Of a DNA stretch of 64,000 bases, positions 8,879-20,099 are shown in pieces; the first letter of the stretch is position 1, and each line of letters starts with the position of its first letter. The notes below the pieces were generated by a model. That model was not told where the DNA came from, did not search any database, and saw nothing but the letters and a program-made list of their open reading frames with translations. Location: assembly GCF_011578285.1 (NCBI RefSeq), contig NZ_CP049916.1, forward strand, positions 1,302,001 through 1,366,000, in the 5' to 3' direction. Origin of the DNA: Acinetobacter lanii (GTDB taxonomy: Bacteria > Pseudomonadota > Gammaproteobacteria > Pseudomonadales > Moraxellaceae). Position numbers and translations under genes: made by a program.

Positions 8879-10555
8879 ATGACCGAATCTTTTGCAGCCC
8901 TCTTTGAAGCAAGCGAATTAAATCTTAACGTTGAAAAGGGTGCAGTAATCCAAGGTATCGTTGTTAGCATCGATTCTGACTGGGTAACTGTTGATACTGG
9001 CCTTAAATCTGAAGGCGTAGTAGCTCGCTCTGAATTCTTAAACGAACAACGTGAACTTGAAGTGAACGTTGGCGATACAGTTGACGTTGTTGTTGAAGCG
9101 CTTGACAACGGTATGGGCCAAACAGTTCTTTCTCGCGAAAAAGCGAAACGTGCTGAAACTTGGACTAAACTTGAAAAAATCTTTGAAGACGGCGAAATCG
9201 TTACTGGTGTTATCTCTGGTAAGGTTAAAGGCGGTTTCACTGTTGACATCGGTCCAGTTCGTGCGTTCCTTCCAGGTTCATTGGTAGACACTCGTCCTAT
9301 CCGTGATACAACTCACCTTGAAGGTAAAGAGTTAGAATTTAAAGTTATCAAACTTGATGCTAAACGTAACAACGTTGTTGTATCTCGTCGTGCAGTAATG
9401 GAAGCTGAATCTTCAGCTGATCGTGAAGCGCTTCTTTCTCAATTGGAAGAAGGCCAAACAGTTACTGGTACAATTAAAAACCTTACTGACTACGGTGCAT
9501 TCGTTGACCTTGGTGGTATTGACGGTCTTCTTCACATTACTGACATGGCTTGGAAACGTATCAAACATCCATCAGAAGTGGTTGAAGTGGGTCAAGAAGT
9601 TACTGTTAAAGTACTTAAATTCGACAAAGAACGTAACCGTGTTTCTCTAGGTCTTAAACAACTTGGCGAAGATCCATGGTTAGCGATCATGAACCGTTAC
9701 CCTAAAGGTTCTATCGTTAAAGCTCGCGTTACTAACTTAACTGACTACGGCTGTTTCGCAGAAATCGCTGAAGGCGTTGAAGGTTTAGTACACGTGTCTG
9801 AAATGGACCACACAAACAAAAACATCCACCCATCTAAAGTAGTTCAGATCGGTGATGAAGTTGATGTTATGGTTCTTGAAGTTGATGAAGAACGTCGTCG
9901 TATTTCTTTAGGTATCAAACAAACTCGTGCTAACCCATGGGAAGAGTTTGCTAAAGATCACGATAAAGGCGAAAAAGTTTCTGGTACGATCAAATCTATC
10001 ACTGACTTCGGTATCTTCATCGGTTTACCAGGTGGTATCGACGGTCTAGTTCACTTGTCTGATATTTCTTGGAACGAACAAGGCGAAGAAGCGATTCGTC
10101 GTTACAAGAAAGGCGACACTGTAGAAGCGGTTATCCTTTCTGTAGACGCTGAAGGCAACCGTATCAGCCTTGGTATCAAACAAATGAACAACGACCCGTT
10201 CAATGATTTCCTTGCGAACAACGAACGTGGTGCATTGGTTAAAGGTACTGTAACTGCAGTTGACGCTAAAGGCGCAACGATCAAGTTAGCTGACGAAGTT
10301 GAAGCTTCTTTGAAAGCATCTGAAATTAACCGCGATCGCGTTGAAGATGCAACTAAATTCTTAGAAGTTGGTCAAGAAGTTGAAGCTAAGATCATCAATG
10401 TTGACCGCAAATCACGCGCAATCAACTTGTCAATCAAAGCGAAAGACGAAGCTGAAGAGAAAGAAGCAGTTGCTAACTTGAAAACAGCTACAACTGGTCA
10501 AGACAACGGTCCTAAGACTATTGGTGATTTGATCAAAGCTCAAATGAACCACTAA
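8879..10555 (+). CDS. rpsA: 30S ribosomal protein S1
   Basis: A 558-residue protein with six S1 RNA-binding (OB-fold) domains, the canonical length. Repeated boundary motifs are visible, such as [40 protein letters not shown] and [21 protein letters not shown]1 recruits mRNA to the small subunit. The codon choice is visibly more uniform than that of the neighbours, as expected for a highly expressed ribosomal gene. It lies downstream of cmk with a 106-bp gap, and a strong terminator follows. Confidence 0.98.
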   Translation: MTESFAALFEASELNLNVEKGAVIQGIVVSIDSDWVTVDTGLKSEGVVARSEFLNEQRELEVNVGDTVDVVVEALDNGMGQTVLSREKAKRAETWTKLEKIFEDGEIVTGVISGKVKGGFTVDIGPVRAFLPGSLVDTRPIRDTTHLEGKELEFKVIKLDAKRNNVVVSRRAVMEAESSADREALLSQLEEGQTVTGTIKNLTDYGAFVDLGGIDGLLHITDMAWKRIKHPSEVVEVGQEVTVKVLKFDKERNRVSLGLKQLGEDPWLAIMNRYPKGSIVKARVTNLTDYGCFAEIAEGVEGLVHVSEMDHTNKNIHPSKVVQIGDEVDVMVLEVDEERRRISLGIKQTRANPWEEFAKDHDKGEKVSGTIKSITDFGIFIGLPGGIDGLVHLSDISWNEQGEEAIRRYKKGDTVEAVILSVDAEGNRISLGIKQMNNDPFNDFLANNERGALVKGTVTAVDAKGATIKLADEVEASLKASEINRDRVEDATKFLEVGQEVEAKIINVDRKSRAINLSIKAKDEAEEKEAVANLKTATTGQDNGPKTIGDLIKAQMNH

Positions 10556-10616
10556 GTTGTCTGTGCGAATTGTATTGTTAATGTAAATTAACCAATACTT
10601 TTTACACAAATACTGT

Positions 10617-10660
10617 AAACGGTAGCGTAGTATTAACTTATTACGCTACCGTTTTGTATT
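10617..10660 (+). terminator. intrinsic terminator after rpsA
   Basis: A 12-bp perfect stem AACGGTAGCGTA/TACGCTACCGTT encloses a 12-nt loop and is followed by TTTTGTATTT. Confidence 0.85.
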
Positions 10661-10717
10661 TAAACAGGTTATTATCAGCCTATCGATCAAGTAGCTTGAT
10701 AATTAAAGAGGTCGCAG

Positions 10718-11020
10718 ATGACTACTGAAGCACTTAATAAGTCTGACTTAATAGAACGTATTTCTATCAAAAATCCACATTTAGCTGAGCCACTCGTTGA
10801 AGAAGCTGTTAAAATTATGATCGATCAAATGATTGAGTCATTGTCTTCAGATAATCGCATCGAAATTCGTGGTTTTGGTAGCTTTGCATTGCATCACCGT
10901 GATCCACGTGTGGGTCGTAACCCAAAAACAGGTAAATCTGTTGAAGTTGCAGCAAAAGCAGTTCCACACTTTAAACCGGGCAAAGCGCTCCGTGATGCGG
11001 TGAACGAAACAGTAAATTAA
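10718..11020 (+). CDS. ihfB: integration host factor beta subunit
   Basis: A DNA-bending HU/IHF-family protein of 100 residues. It has the N-terminal helical part ([13 protein letters not shown]) and the beta-arm signature [24 protein letters not shown], ending [12 protein letters not shown]. It acts with IhfA in nucleoid structure, recombination and transcription. Its place after rpsA is conserved in gammaproteobacteria. IHF is also relevant to the CRISPR leader at 47 kb, which contains a perfect IHF consensus. AAAGAGGTCGCAG upstream of the ATG serves as ribosome binding site. Confidence 0.95.
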   Translation: MTTEALNKSDLIERISIKNPHLAEPLVEEAVKIMIDQMIESLSSDNRIEIRGFGSFALHHRDPRVGRNPKTGKSVEVAAKAVPHFKPGKALRDAVNETVN

Positions 11021-11038
11021 TAACAATATGGGGTGTTT

Positions 11039-11401
11039 ATGCGTTACGTTTTAGTCGCTTTATTAATCGTACTTTTTGGTTATGCACTGGCATTGGTATT
11101 GCAAAATGGTACCGAACTTTCTGTAGACTTGTTGTTTACTCAAGTACCTGCAATGCGTTTAGGCTTGTTGCTACTACTTACACTGGTTTTAGGCTTAGTA
11201 TTGGGTCTATTGTTGGGTGTACAAATTTTCCGAGTTTTTCAAAATAGTTGGGAAATTAAGCGCTTACGTAAAGATATTGAACATCTCCGTAAAGAACAGA
11301 TTCAAAGTGCGCAACTGGCTGCTGCTGAAGCTGCAGCAAGTGTACGACATGAGAAGACCGTTTTAGATATTCAAGCAGAAGATAACAGACGTCCGCTGTA
11401 A
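11039..11401 (+). CDS. LapA-domain inner-membrane protein
   Basis: A small two-helix membrane protein of the LapA (lipopolysaccharide assembly protein A, DUF1049) type. Transmembrane segments lie at about residues 2-20 (VLVALLIVLFGYALALVLQ) and 40-65 (LGLLLLLTLVLGLVLGLLLG), followed by a cytoplasmic basic and coiled-coil tail. I chose the ATG at 11039 over the GTG at 11033 because ATGGGG lies just before it. The ihfB-lapA-pyrF order matches other gammaproteobacteria. Confidence 0.85.
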   Translation: MRYVLVALLIVLFGYALALVLQNGTELSVDLLFTQVPAMRLGLLLLLTLVLGLVLGLLLGVQIFRVFQNSWEIKRLRKDIEHLRKEQIQSAQLAAAEAAASVRHEKTVLDIQAEDNRRPL

Positions 11402-11420
11402 GAATTTCAAGATATAAATA

Positions 11421-11458
11421 AAAACACCTTGTTGCCACACACAGCAAGGTGTTTTTTT
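11421..11458 (+). terminator. intrinsic terminator after the LapA-domain gene
   Basis: Stem AAACACCTTG/CAAGGTGTTT followed by a run of T residues. Confidence 0.88.
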
Positions 11459-11573
11459 GTTTGAAATTTAGATAGTTAGTAAAATCAACTCTATGAAATT
11501 ATAAAGTATATTTTGCACAGTTTAAGAATATCATTATAATGGCGCAACTTTTGTGGGATGGAAAAGAGAATTC

Positions 11574-12254
11574 ATGAGTGTAATCGTTGCTTTAGATGCC
11601 AAAAGTCAATTGGATGCCTTAAAAATTACTGAGCAGCTTGATCCATCCTTATGTCGCGTTAAAGTCGGTAAAGAGTTATTTACGCACGAAGGTCCAAAGG
11701 TTGTTCAGGCATTACAAAATCAAGGGTTTGAAGTCTTTTTGGATCTTAAGTTTCATGACATTCCAAATACGACCGCTCAGGCGGTGTGTGCTGCTGCTGA
11801 TTTAGGTGTCTGGATGGTGAATGTGCATGCATCCGGTGGTCGTAAAATGATGGAAACTTGTGTGGAGCGTTTAAAAGCAGGGAATTACAACACTCAATTG
11901 ATTGCGGTGACGGTTCTAACCTCGATGGGGCGTGAAGACTTAAAAGATTTAGGACTGGACATTGAGCCTGTTGAACATGTGAAACGCCTTGCTGAATTGA
12001 CCAAAGATAGTGGTTTAGATGGTGTGGTGTGTTCTGCGCAAGAAGCGAAAATGCTTCGTGAAACTTTAGGTCAAGATTTTGCTCTAGTGACACCGGGTAT
12101 TCGTCCAGAGGGCGCTAATGCTGATGACCAAAAACGTATTGTCACACCAAAACAAGCCATGTTGGATGGTTCAACCCATTTGGTGATCGGTCGTCCAATT
12201 ACGCAATCTACAAATATGAATCAAACGCTAAAAGATATCTTAGCTTCACTTTAA
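11574..12254 (+). CDS. pyrF: orotidine 5'-phosphate decarboxylase
   Basis: Converts OMP to UMP, the last step of pyrimidine synthesis. The catalytic motif [13 protein letters not shown] is visible near residue 60, with [14 protein letters not shown] at the N-terminus and TPGIRPEG plus VIGRPIT in the C-terminal phosphate-binding region. The ATG at 11574 is preferred because GGAAAAGAGAA precedes it; the longer in-frame opening from 11553 lacks such a site. At 226 residues it is of normal family length. Confidence 0.96.
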   Translation: MSVIVALDAKSQLDALKITEQLDPSLCRVKVGKELFTHEGPKVVQALQNQGFEVFLDLKFHDIPNTTAQAVCAAADLGVWMVNVHASGGRKMMETCVERLKAGNYNTQLIAVTVLTSMGREDLKDLGLDIEPVEHVKRLAELTKDSGLDGVVCSAQEAKMLRETLGQDFALVTPGIRPEGANADDQKRIVTPKQAMLDGSTHLVIGRPITQSTNMNQTLKDILASL

Positions 12255-12270
12255 TCTATTTATAAAGTCA

Positions 12271-12300
12271 AAAAAATCCACTCTAATGAGTGGATTTTTT
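12271..12300 (+). terminator. intrinsic terminator after pyrF (bidirectional)
   Basis: Stem AAAAATCCACTC/GAGTGGATTTTT around a TAAT loop, flanked by A and T runs. It can serve both pyrF and the converging dapC gene. Confidence 0.9.
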
Positions 12301-12321
12301 ATTTTAAAGGACTTTAAAGCA

Positions 12322-13497
12322 TTATTTGCTTAGCACTGCTTTTAAGCGATGAACTACTTCTTCACATTGTGCTAAATCAGCGACTAAGGCTAAGCGAACA
12401 TGATTTTCACCCGGATTGCCTTGCTCAGTCTCGCGAGATAAATAGCGTCCTGGTAAAACTTTAATGTTTGCTTGTTCCATCAGCATTTTGGCAAAAGCTT
12501 CATCGTTGTCTACTTTTAACCAATAGTAGAAACCTGCATCTGGTTTTTTAAGCGGCAGTAAATGACCGAGTTCTTGCTGAAACAGTTCAAACTTAGCACG
12601 ATATTGTTTACGGTTTTCTTCAACGTGTTCTTCATCATTCCACGCGGCAATAGATGCCAATTGGTGTTGCACGGGCATTGCAGCACCGTGATAGGTACGG
12701 AATTTTAAATAGGGTTTAAGCAGGGCTTTATCACCTGCGACAAAACCTGAACGCATACCCGGTAGGTTTGAACGTTTAGACAGTGAATGGAACACGATAC
12801 AATTTTTATAATCATCACGTCCCATTTCAGCACAGACTTCAAGTAGTCCTATAGGTGCTTCATCAAACCAAAGTTCTGAATAACACTCATCTGAAGCAAT
12901 CACGAAATTATATTGATCAGACAGTGCAATGAGTTTTTTAAATTGCTCTTTAGAAAGTACAGCACCTGTAGGATTGCCCGGCGTACACACAAACAATAAA
13001 GCAGTTTTTTCCCAAACTTCAGCGGGCACGGCATCAAAATCACCGAGATAACCATTTTCTTCGGTGCAGTTGATGAAGTAAGGCTTTGCACCTGCAAGTA
13101 GCGTTGCACCTTCATAGATTTGATAAAATGGGTTTGGCATCACCACATAAGGCGCTTCTTCACGGTTAATCAACGCTTGCACGAAGGAGAAAATACCTTC
13201 ACGTGTACCTGTTACTGGGAGGATATGATCTTCAGCGCTAATAGCGTTTAACTTAAAACGATGGGTTAACCATTGTGCAATGCTTTCACGTAGCTCAGGC
13301 AGGCCTTTGCTATTTGGGTAGGTGGAGAGGTGATTAAAGTTATCAATAATCGCTTGTTTCACAAACTCAGGCGCAGGGTGCTTCGGTTCACCAATCGAAA
13401 GGGGGATGAGTGGTAAATCAGCAGGTTTTACATCCTTAAAAAGTGTGTTTAATTTTTCAAAAGGATAAGGATGTAATAAAGTTAAACTTGAGTTCAT
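12322..13497 (-). CDS. dapC: succinyldiaminopimelate aminotransferase (class I/II PLP aminotransferase)
   Basis: A 391-residue fold-type I PLP enzyme. Typical segments are PLSIGEPKHPAPEFV near the N-terminus, YPNSKGLPELRESIAQWL, TGTREGIFSF, CTPGNPTGAVLS, and the Schiff-base region SLSKRSNLPGMRSGF containing the PLP lysine. These features match DapC, which aminates N-succinyl-2-amino-6-ketopimelate in lysine and peptidoglycan synthesis. It lies 35 bp downstream of glnD on the same strand, as in other gammaproteobacteria. Confidence 0.88.
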   Translation of the reverse strand: MNSSLTLLHPYPFEKLNTLFKDVKPADLPLIPLSIGEPKHPAPEFVKQAIIDNFNHLSTYPNSKGLPELRESIAQWLTHRFKLNAISAEDHILPVTGTREGIFSFVQALINREEAPYVVMPNPFYQIYEGATLLAGAKPYFINCTEENGYLGDFDAVPAEVWEKTALLFVCTPGNPTGAVLSKEQFKKLIALSDQYNFVIASDECYSELWFDEAPIGLLEVCAEMGRDDYKNCIVFHSLSKRSNLPGMRSGFVAGDKALLKPYLKFRTYHGAAMPVQHQLASIAAWNDEEHVEENRKQYRAKFELFQQELGHLLPLKKPDAGFYYWLKVDNDEAFAKMLMEQANIKVLPGRYLSRETEQGNPGENHVRLALVADLAQCEEVVHRLKAVLSK

Positions 13498-13532
13498 GAA
13501 ACAAATACCATGCGTTAAAACAAAAAATAAAA

Positions 13533-16199
13533 TTAATGTGGATTGGCGACTTGATTGGATGCTTCATCTAAAGCAGCAGTCAAACGGTCAGAGAAAGCTT
13601 CAGCTTCTTCTTCAGTCATTGGTGTGCCATTTTTCTTGGTCACAAAGAAAATGTCTTCCGCGCGTTCACCGAGTGTGGCAATGCGGGCAGAATGAATATC
13701 TAAGCCTTGCATCATAAATAGTCCACCGACCTTTGCCAGTAAACCCGGGTGATCGAGAGTTGCAATTTCAACCATATTTTGTTGTAGGGCTTCATTCAGC
13801 GTGATGTCCACGGTATTTTCAATATCGAAATGACGCAGTTGACGTGGAATACGACGTTGCATCAGTCCTGGGTATTTATCAGAGTCGCTAAGTGCTTTGA
13901 CCAAGGCTTCCTTTACCGTTTCTTCACGCTCAGGGTCTGTGACCAATGTACCAAAACGATCAAGCACCACATAGGTGTCTAAACTAAAGCCTTTCTTGGC
14001 GGTGATAATTCTTGCATCTTGTACATCGAGATTCATGCGATCAAGCACCGCGACCGTCGTGGCAAAGAGATTGGGTTGATCTTGAGTATAAATAAAGATC
14101 TGTACGGCATCTTGAGCAGCTTTACGATGCGCACGCATCAGCACCAATGGTGCAGAATTATCGCCATGTTCTAAAATGGCACGGGTATGCCAAGCCACTT
14201 CATCGGCAGATTCTTTTAAGAAATACTCATCGCCCAGTTCTTGCCACACGCTTTCAACAGCATCTAACGAAAAATCATTGACTAAAATTTCACTGGCTGC
14301 AAATTTAGTATCTTCAATCAATAAATGATATTCCACAGGACGACCCAAACCGGTACGAATCACATCACGGGCATGGGTATAGAGCTGACGCATTAAGGAT
14401 GCACGCCATGTGTTCCATAGATTTGGATTGGTGGCATTAATATCGGCTACAGTCAATGTATACAGATAATCGAGATGCTCCATATCACCGAGTTTTTCGG
14501 CAAAATCTTTCACTACATCTGGATCAGAAATATCTTTTTTCTGTGCCGTCATCGACATCAGTAAATGGTTTTGAATCAGCCACGCCACCAAATTACATTC
14601 ACGCTCGGTAAACCCATGTGCACGACAGAATTCGATCGCATCGATGGCACCTAACTCGCTATGATCTCCGCCACGCCCTTTGGCAATGTCATGAAATAAT
14701 GCTGCTAGGAACACGATATCGCGTCGTGCTAAACGTTGGAACACAGAGCTGACTACAGGGTAGTCCTTGGCAAATTCAGGCGCTTTAAAGCGATTTAGAT
14801 TGCGCAGCAATAACAGGGTGTGGGCATCGACGGTATAAATATGGAACAGGTCGTACTGCATTAATCCCATAATTTGACCAAAGGCTGGAATGTAATTGCC
14901 CAAAACGCCATAACGCTTCATCGCCACCATGGTTTCATATAAGCGATAAGGTGATCGAATGATCGCCATAAATAATGATTGATGTTCCGGATTGTCTCGG
15001 AAATCTTGATTGATGCGTTTAGCCGCCAATGAAAGCAAGCGTAAGGTACGTGCACGAATCCCTTCTATTTCTGGACGATTGGCCAAGATATAGAAAATTT
15101 CTAAAACGGTACTAGGCTTTTCCGCAAAGATTTTATGGTGTTGTACCGCAAGTTTGCCATCGACCAGTTTGAAGTTCTCGTTAATTTCTTCAATTTTACG
15201 TTGGTAATTGGGCAGGCGTGGGGTAATCACTGATTCATCGAAATATGCCAATAACATTTCATTTAAGGTAGATACCTGTTGCGCTGCACGGTAGTAACGC
15301 TTCATGAACTGTTCAATCGGATAATTGATGTGTTCGCCTTCCACTTTTTCATAGCCGAATTTAGCCGCGATATCACGTTGATAATCGAACAACAGTCGAT
15401 TTTCATCACGTTTGGTCAAACGATGTAAATAGTGGCGAATTTCCCACAGAAAATTTTCAGCTTCTTCTAAAACAGACAATTCAAATTCTGAAATAAACCC
15501 CAGATGCACCAAATCATAAATACGGTTCACTCTAAAATGGCGTTTGGCGATCCATCCAATTTGGTTAATGTCACGGATACCACCGGGTGCATTTTTAATA
15601 TCCGGTTCTAAGTTGCTTTCAGTATTGTTATGCTGAGCATAGCGTTTGGCTTGCTCTTGCATTTTTGCATCAAAAAAGGTCTTGTCGGTCCAAGTTTGAG
15701 ACACCACACGGCGTGGCCATTTGGTCAGTTGTGCATTGCCAATAATCAAACGTGCTTCAATCAGTGTGGTTGCAACGGTTAAATCACTCATGGCTTGATC
15801 GAAACATTGCTGAATCGAGCGCACACTAACGCCGGGTTTAAAATTACCGACATCCCAAAGTGAAGAAATAAAACCTGATACAGTTTCTTCGAGTTCAGTG
15901 CTGAGTTCATGTTCAGACAGAATCATGATATCAACATCTGAATAGGGCATCATTTCACGACGCCCATATCCACCGACCGCAAACAACCCTAAGTCAGTTT
16001 GATCTAATCCTGCATGCTGCCACAGGAAACTTAAGGCTTCATCGATCATGTTCGATCGAGCATGAATAATTTCACGAATCGGCTGACCTTGTTCAAACTC
16101 TGCTTGTAATTGATCTTCAACATCGCTACGCCATTGATTGATCGCTTTGATATCATTCGAATTAGAAACATAATGAGTGAGCGCTAAGGTCTTGATCAT
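13533..16199 (-). CDS. glnD: bifunctional uridylyltransferase/uridylyl-removing enzyme GlnD
   Basis: Senses glutamine and (de)uridylylates PII proteins. Domains in order are a nucleotidyltransferase with [19 protein letters not shown], a GlnD linker region, an HD phosphohydrolase domain with [18 protein letters not shown], and two C-terminal ACT domains (around residues 690-770 and 800-870). I chose the start at 16199 (MIKTLAL), giving 888 residues; the open frame upstream of it overlaps the purT end and looks unrelated. Confidence 0.95.
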   Translation of the reverse strand: MIKTLALTHYVSNSNDIKAINQWRSDVEDQLQAEFEQGQPIREIIHARSNMIDEALSFLWQHAGLDQTDLGLFAVGGYGRREMMPYSDVDIMILSEHELSTELEETVSGFISSLWDVGNFKPGVSVRSIQQCFDQAMSDLTVATTLIEARLIIGNAQLTKWPRRVVSQTWTDKTFFDAKMQEQAKRYAQHNNTESNLEPDIKNAPGGIRDINQIGWIAKRHFRVNRIYDLVHLGFISEFELSVLEEAENFLWEIRHYLHRLTKRDENRLLFDYQRDIAAKFGYEKVEGEHINYPIEQFMKRYYRAAQQVSTLNEMLLAYFDESVITPRLPNYQRKIEEINENFKLVDGKLAVQHHKIFAEKPSTVLEIFYILANRPEIEGIRARTLRLLSLAAKRINQDFRDNPEHQSLFMAIIRSPYRLYETMVAMKRYGVLGNYIPAFGQIMGLMQYDLFHIYTVDAHTLLLLRNLNRFKAPEFAKDYPVVSSVFQRLARRDIVFLAALFHDIAKGRGGDHSELGAIDAIEFCRAHGFTERECNLVAWLIQNHLLMSMTAQKKDISDPDVVKDFAEKLGDMEHLDYLYTLTVADINATNPNLWNTWRASLMRQLYTHARDVIRTGLGRPVEYHLLIEDTKFAASEILVNDFSLDAVESVWQELGDEYFLKESADEVAWHTRAILEHGDNSAPLVLMRAHRKAAQDAVQIFIYTQDQPNLFATTVAVLDRMNLDVQDARIITAKKGFSLDTYVVLDRFGTLVTDPEREETVKEALVKALSDSDKYPGLMQRRIPRQLRHFDIENTVDITLNEALQQNMVEIATLDHPGLLAKVGGLFMMQGLDIHSARIATLGERAEDIFFVTKKNGTPMTEEEAEAFSDRLTAALDEASNQVANPH

Positions 16200-16236
16200 G
16201 AATGTATTGTCTGCCCGTATCGAGAAATAAAATAAA

Positions 16237-17448
16237 TTAAGATGGGTTCTGATTAACCAGCACTTTAGCGGCAGTTTCAAACGCAAGTTCACGTGCTAAA
16301 TCTGTGTTTTCTGCACGTGCAGTTGCGACCCCCATTCTGCGTCGTTTAAAGCCTTCTGGTTTACCAAATAGTCTTAAATCAGTATTGGGATTTTGTAAAG
16401 CAAGATCTACACCAGTAAAGGATAAATTCTGATCATCTACACTGGCATAAATCACGGCACTGGCAGCAACACTATGGCGTTGGGTATTTACAGGCAGTCC
16501 TAAAATTGCACGTGCATGCAGTTCAAACTCACTTTGGAACTGTGAAGCTAAGGTCACTAAACCGGTGTCATGGGGACGAGGAGAAACTTCGCTAAACCAC
16601 ACTTGATCGGCTTTTACAAACAGCTCTACCCCGAAAATACCACAACCACCAAGCGCAATGGTGACTTTATTGGCAATGCGTTTGGCTTCAGTCAGTGCTG
16701 CTTCACTCATCTGTTGCGGTTGCCAACTTTCAACATAATCGCCTGCTTCTTGACGGTGTCCAATCGGATCACAGAAATGGGTTTCGATTTCGCCTGTTTC
16801 AGGATTTTTTGCACGTACCGTGAGGAGGGTAATTTCAAAATCAAAATCAATTTGTGATTCGACAATCACGGTGCCTTGATTAACGCGCCCGCCGGTTTGC
16901 GCATACTCCCAAGCCGCATCCACTTCAGAGAAATTCTTAACGCGAGATTGACCTTTACCCGAAGATGACATGACTGGTTTCACAAAGTTAGGATAGCCAA
17001 TGTCATCGCAGGCTGAACGGAACGCTTCTAAGCTACTGGCAAAACGATAAGCAGAAGTCGGTAACCCGAGTTCCTCTGCGGCTAAACGTCGAATGCCTTC
17101 ACGGTTCATGGTTAGATTAACGGCTTTGGCAGAAGGGATCACGGTCGCGATATTTTGTTGTTCGACGTCTAGCAATACTTCTGTCGCAATCGCTTCAATT
17201 TCCGGCACGATTAGATTGGGTTTAATTTTTTCAATCAGTGCTTTGAGTTCGACCGGATCTGCCATATTTAATGTATATGAAAAGTGCGCCACTTGCATCG
17301 CAGGTGCATGGTCATAACGGTCTGCAGCATGAACTTCCACGCCCAAACGTTGTAGGGAGATCACCACTTCTTTACCGAGCTCGCCTGAGCCAAGTAATAG
17401 CACTTTAAATGCAGAAGATTGAAGTGGTGTACCTAAAGTTATGCTCAT
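16237..17448 (-). CDS. purT: formate-dependent GAR transformylase PurT
   Basis: An ATP-grasp enzyme that uses formate and ATP to formylate glycinamide ribonucleotide in purine synthesis. It shows the N-terminal [20 protein letters not shown]ossmann-like loop, [12 protein letters not shown], the ATP-grasp segment [15 protein letters not shown], and the metal-binding region [22 protein letters not shown] start at the ATG at 17448, with GGATGA upstream, rather than the ATG 9 bp earlier. It precedes glnD on the same strand with a 37-bp gap. Confidence 0.95.
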   Translation of the reverse strand: MSITLGTPLQSSAFKVLLLGSGELGKEVVISLQRLGVEVHAADRYDHAPAMQVAHFSYTLNMADPVELKALIEKIKPNLIVPEIEAIATEVLLDVEQQNIATVIPSAKAVNLTMNREGIRRLAAEELGLPTSAYRFASSLEAFRSACDDIGYPNFVKPVMSSSGKGQSRVKNFSEVDAAWEYAQTGGRVNQGTVIVESQIDFDFEITLLTVRAKNPETGEIETHFCDPIGHRQEAGDYVESWQPQQMSEAALTEAKRIANKVTIALGGCGIFGVELFVKADQVWFSEVSPRPHDTGLVTLASQFQSEFELHARAILGLPVNTQRHSVAASAVIYASVDDQNLSFTGVDLALQNPNTDLRLFGKPEGFKRRRMGVATARAENTDLARELAFETAAKVLVNQNPS

Positions 17449-17949
17449 GATGATCATCCATGCTTGATATTATGGGGCTTTTAGCATAGCAGAACTGGAA
17501 TGCTGATTAAGCTTTCATTCACATAAAATAATGATATTGTCTAACAATTTTATTTATAAAGTTTCTTTCTATTATCAATGATTTAATTTGATTTGTTTAA
17601 TCTTTTTGTTTTGTTCATATACAGAATCACAGCGTCCTCAAAGTCATTGTATTTACTAATTTTTATTAACAATGGCTCTTTTTTGAATGATTCAATACTC
17701 GAAAAGAAGTTGATGTTTGGCCTTGATCAGTCAAAAAAGTTGAAGCATCCATGCGCTTTCAATCAATAAAATTAAATTTTTTGAAATCTCGAAGATCTGA
17801 TACACAATGTTTTATCGCTTAACTGATCTAAATTTTGTATCAGTATTTGTTTTATATTCAATCGCTTGAATCCTACTATGCCTATTCAGACATAGGGCAT
17901 TGGATTACCATGAAAACTCATTCAGTAGATGTTTAACAGTCAGATTTCC
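17449..17949. other. AT-rich intergenic region, no gene seen
   Basis: About 500 bp between the divergent purT and M48 peptidase genes. It is strongly AT-rich, with many short T runs, and probably holds both promoters. I see no convincing RNA gene or conserved ORF. An 8-codon ATG frame at 17910-17936 directly precedes the peptidase gene and is not supported as a gene. Confidence 0.5.
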
Positions 17950-18840
17950 ATGAAAAAACTGATGTGCTACGCGTTAATAGCAAGTCTATGCGCAGGCTGT
18001 ATGAGCACCACATCCATGGGTGCGGGTGCTGGGCGCAAACAATTCATTTTGGTTACCGAGCATTATGTTGATGAACGCGGTGACAAAGTCTTTCAAAAAT
18101 TAGCCGGGCAGTCAGATCCGCATCAATATGAAGCGCAAGACCAACGTTTGGTCGAGCTGATGAATCGATTGATTCCTTATGCTGAAGAGTATTTAGATGC
18201 TGATGAAAGGGTACACTGGGCGATTCACGCTTGGGATGCCAAACGCATCAACACGCAAGCACTGGGTAATGGCACAGTATTAATTGCAGACCAATATAGC
18301 CAAAATCCAGATTTAAGCGATGATGATCTGGCTTTAATTATTGCCCATGAAATGGCTCATATTATTCGTCACCATCCGCAAGAGTATTACTCTTGGAAAT
18401 ATTTAATCTCACCAGTTTTATTTGCGTCCTCATTTTTAACGTCGGGTGCAGTCTCCATTGCTGCTTCAGCAGGTCAAGATGTGTATGGGATTGGCTTTAA
18501 ACATTCAGCTGAGAAAGAAGCCGATTTATTGGGTTTGGAAATCTATGCCAAAGCCGGATTTGATCCTGCAAATGCCATGAGCCTGATGCGAAAAATTCAG
18601 CCACTTTATACGCAAGATCATCCCGTTGCGTCCAAACTGCCAAAATGGTTGCAATCTCAGCGATCATTTAAATCGAGAGAAAAATCCTTAAAAAAATATC
18701 AGGCCAAGGCGCAAAGTTTATATGCACAGCATCAACAGAAGTCATCAGCGCATTTAATTGATTGGGATTTTAAGCAACATGAGCAGATTACACAGCAACA
18801 CCTAGCTGAGGCCAGTCACGGTTTTAAATATTTGCATTAA
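17950..18840 (+). CDS. M48-family metalloprotease lipoprotein
   Basis: A secreted, lipid-anchored zinc peptidase related to BepA and LoiP. The N-terminus is a lipoprotein signal (MKKLMCYALIASLCAGC; lipobox ends at C17). The zinc site is IIAHEMAHIIRHH (HExxH), with the downstream Glu in SAEKEADLLGLEIYAKAGFDP. The family acts in outer-membrane protein quality control. The start at 17950 gives a proper signal peptide; an in-frame ATG 21 bp upstream would add an atypical tail. A terminator follows. Confidence 0.9.
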   Translation: MKKLMCYALIASLCAGCMSTTSMGAGAGRKQFILVTEHYVDERGDKVFQKLAGQSDPHQYEAQDQRLVELMNRLIPYAEEYLDADERVHWAIHAWDAKRINTQALGNGTVLIADQYSQNPDLSDDDLALIIAHEMAHIIRHHPQEYYSWKYLISPVLFASSFLTSGAVSIAASAGQDVYGIGFKHSAEKEADLLGLEIYAKAGFDPANAMSLMRKIQPLYTQDHPVASKLPKWLQSQRSFKSREKSLKKYQAKAQSLYAQHQQKSSAHLIDWDFKQHEQITQQHLAEASHGFKYLH

Positions 18841-18853
18841 GCCATGCATCTAA

Positions 18854-18880
18854 AAAAGCCCAAATTGATTTGGGCTTTTT
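18854..18880 (+). terminator. intrinsic terminator between convergent M48 peptidase and azlD
   Basis: Stem AAAGCCCAAAT/ATTTGGGCTTT, with A and T runs either side, so it may be bidirectional. Confidence 0.88.
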
Positions 18881-18908
18881 GCATTTTATTAGAACTGATC
18901 CATGAGCC

Positions 18909-19250
18909 TTAAATGGGCACATAGGTATAGATCAGTCCATAGACCAATGCCGCGGTTAAAGTCGCAAGTACAATACGCTTAAATTGAAAATACATAGCAG
19001 TCAGGGTAATAAAACCCATCAACATCGCAAAGCTCTTATTGGGTGTTTCAAGTAACGGTGGCAGGGTGGCAACCACCAACATTGAACTAATGGCAGCAAT
19101 ACCAATCGATCCCAATGCAATTTTGATCCAAAGCGCACCACGTTTTTGAGTACCTTGTTGGAACTTTTGAATGACCCAAAATGGCCCAAACCGTGACGCA
19201 AAATTGGCAATGCCGACCATAATGCCGACCAAAATAATCTCAAGACTCAT
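18909..19250 (-). CDS. azlD: AzlD-family branched-chain amino acid exporter subunit
   Basis: A 113-residue membrane protein with about four hydrophobic helices, including a conserved FASRFGPFWVI segment. AzlD is the small partner of AzlC in branched-chain amino acid export. Its start overlaps the azlC stop by 4 bp, the standard azlCD arrangement. Substrate specificity is inferred from the family. Confidence 0.85.
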   Translation of the reverse strand: MSLEIILVGIMVGIANFASRFGPFWVIQKFQQGTQKRGALWIKIALGSIGIAAISSMLVVATLPPLLETPNKSFAMLMGFITLTAMYFQFKRIVLATLTAALVYGLIYTYVPI

Positions 19251-19999
19251 ACTGCATCTCCCGCATGTTCAGGATCAGGTTTTTTTAACACATAATGCTT
19301 AAATAAACCCGCCAGAATGCCGGAACCAATCCCGATAAAAATTGCCGCTGACAAATTAATGCAATAACAGGCAATGGCTGAAACCACTAGACTGACGACC
19401 ACCACAAAAGTATGCTTTTTCTCAAATGCCGCCAATAAGAAGCTGAGGAACAAGGCAGGTAACAGGAAATCTAAAGCGGCTTGTAAAAATTGTGGCATAT
19501 GACTGACTTGATCAGCAAATAAGCCGCCCAAGAATGAACCCGTTGCCCAAGACAGCCAACTGAATAAGCTGACACCGAGCATCCAAGACTCAGACCATTC
19601 TTGGCGGCGTTGGGAGAGTTTAATCATGCCTGCTGCAAATACTTCATCGGTTAGTCCCCACGCCCAAAATGCTGTCTTTTTTAAATTTAAGCGATCTTGA
19701 ATTAAATTTTGCAGTGCAGGTCCGTACAGTAGGTGACGGATATCCAAAGCAATCACCGTCAGCGCGGTCATCCAAATGGAAGTACCACTGCCAAGTAATG
19801 CCACCACTAAAAATTGACTGGCACCGGCATACATTGAGCAAGATAAAAACAGCGCTTCCCACGCAGAAAAGCCAAATTGGGTGGCGGAAACGCCAAATGC
19901 AAATGAAACAGGAAGATAGGTGAAAATAATGGCTTGGCTATCTTTAGCGCCTTGCCAAAAGCCAGCAGGTTGGGCTATGGGGGAATTGTGCACGGACAC
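19247..19999 (-). CDS. azlC: AzlC-family branched-chain amino acid permease
   Basis: A 250-residue polytopic membrane protein. It shows the family segment LPVSFAFGVSATQFGFSAWE, then SMYAGASQFLVVALL, ALDIRHLLYGPAL and the GLTDEVFA region characteristic of AzlC. It forms the larger subunit of the AzlCD exporter with the overlapping downstream gene. Confidence 0.9.
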   Translation of the reverse strand: MSVHNSPIAQPAGFWQGAKDSQAIIFTYLPVSFAFGVSATQFGFSAWEALFLSCSMYAGASQFLVVALLGSGTSIWMTALTVIALDIRHLLYGPALQNLIQDRLNLKKTAFWAWGLTDEVFAAGMIKLSQRRQEWSESWMLGVSLFSWLSWATGSFLGGLFADQVSHMPQFLQAALDFLLPALFLSFLLAAFEKKHTFVVVVSLVVSAIACYCINLSAAIFIGIGSGILAGLFKHYVLKKPDPEHAGDAV

Positions 20000-20099
20000 G
20001 ACACACCTAACTAAAAATAGAGCAAAAGGTATAAATCAAGATTGAGTATTGTAGCTGAATTTAATAGCATAGTGCCGAATAGTTTGATTGGGCTACAGT

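Noticed and set aside
8099..9291. Long minus-strand ORFs over cmk and the start of rpsA
   Set aside because: They are shadows of strongly conserved plus-strand genes with clear catalytic motifs.
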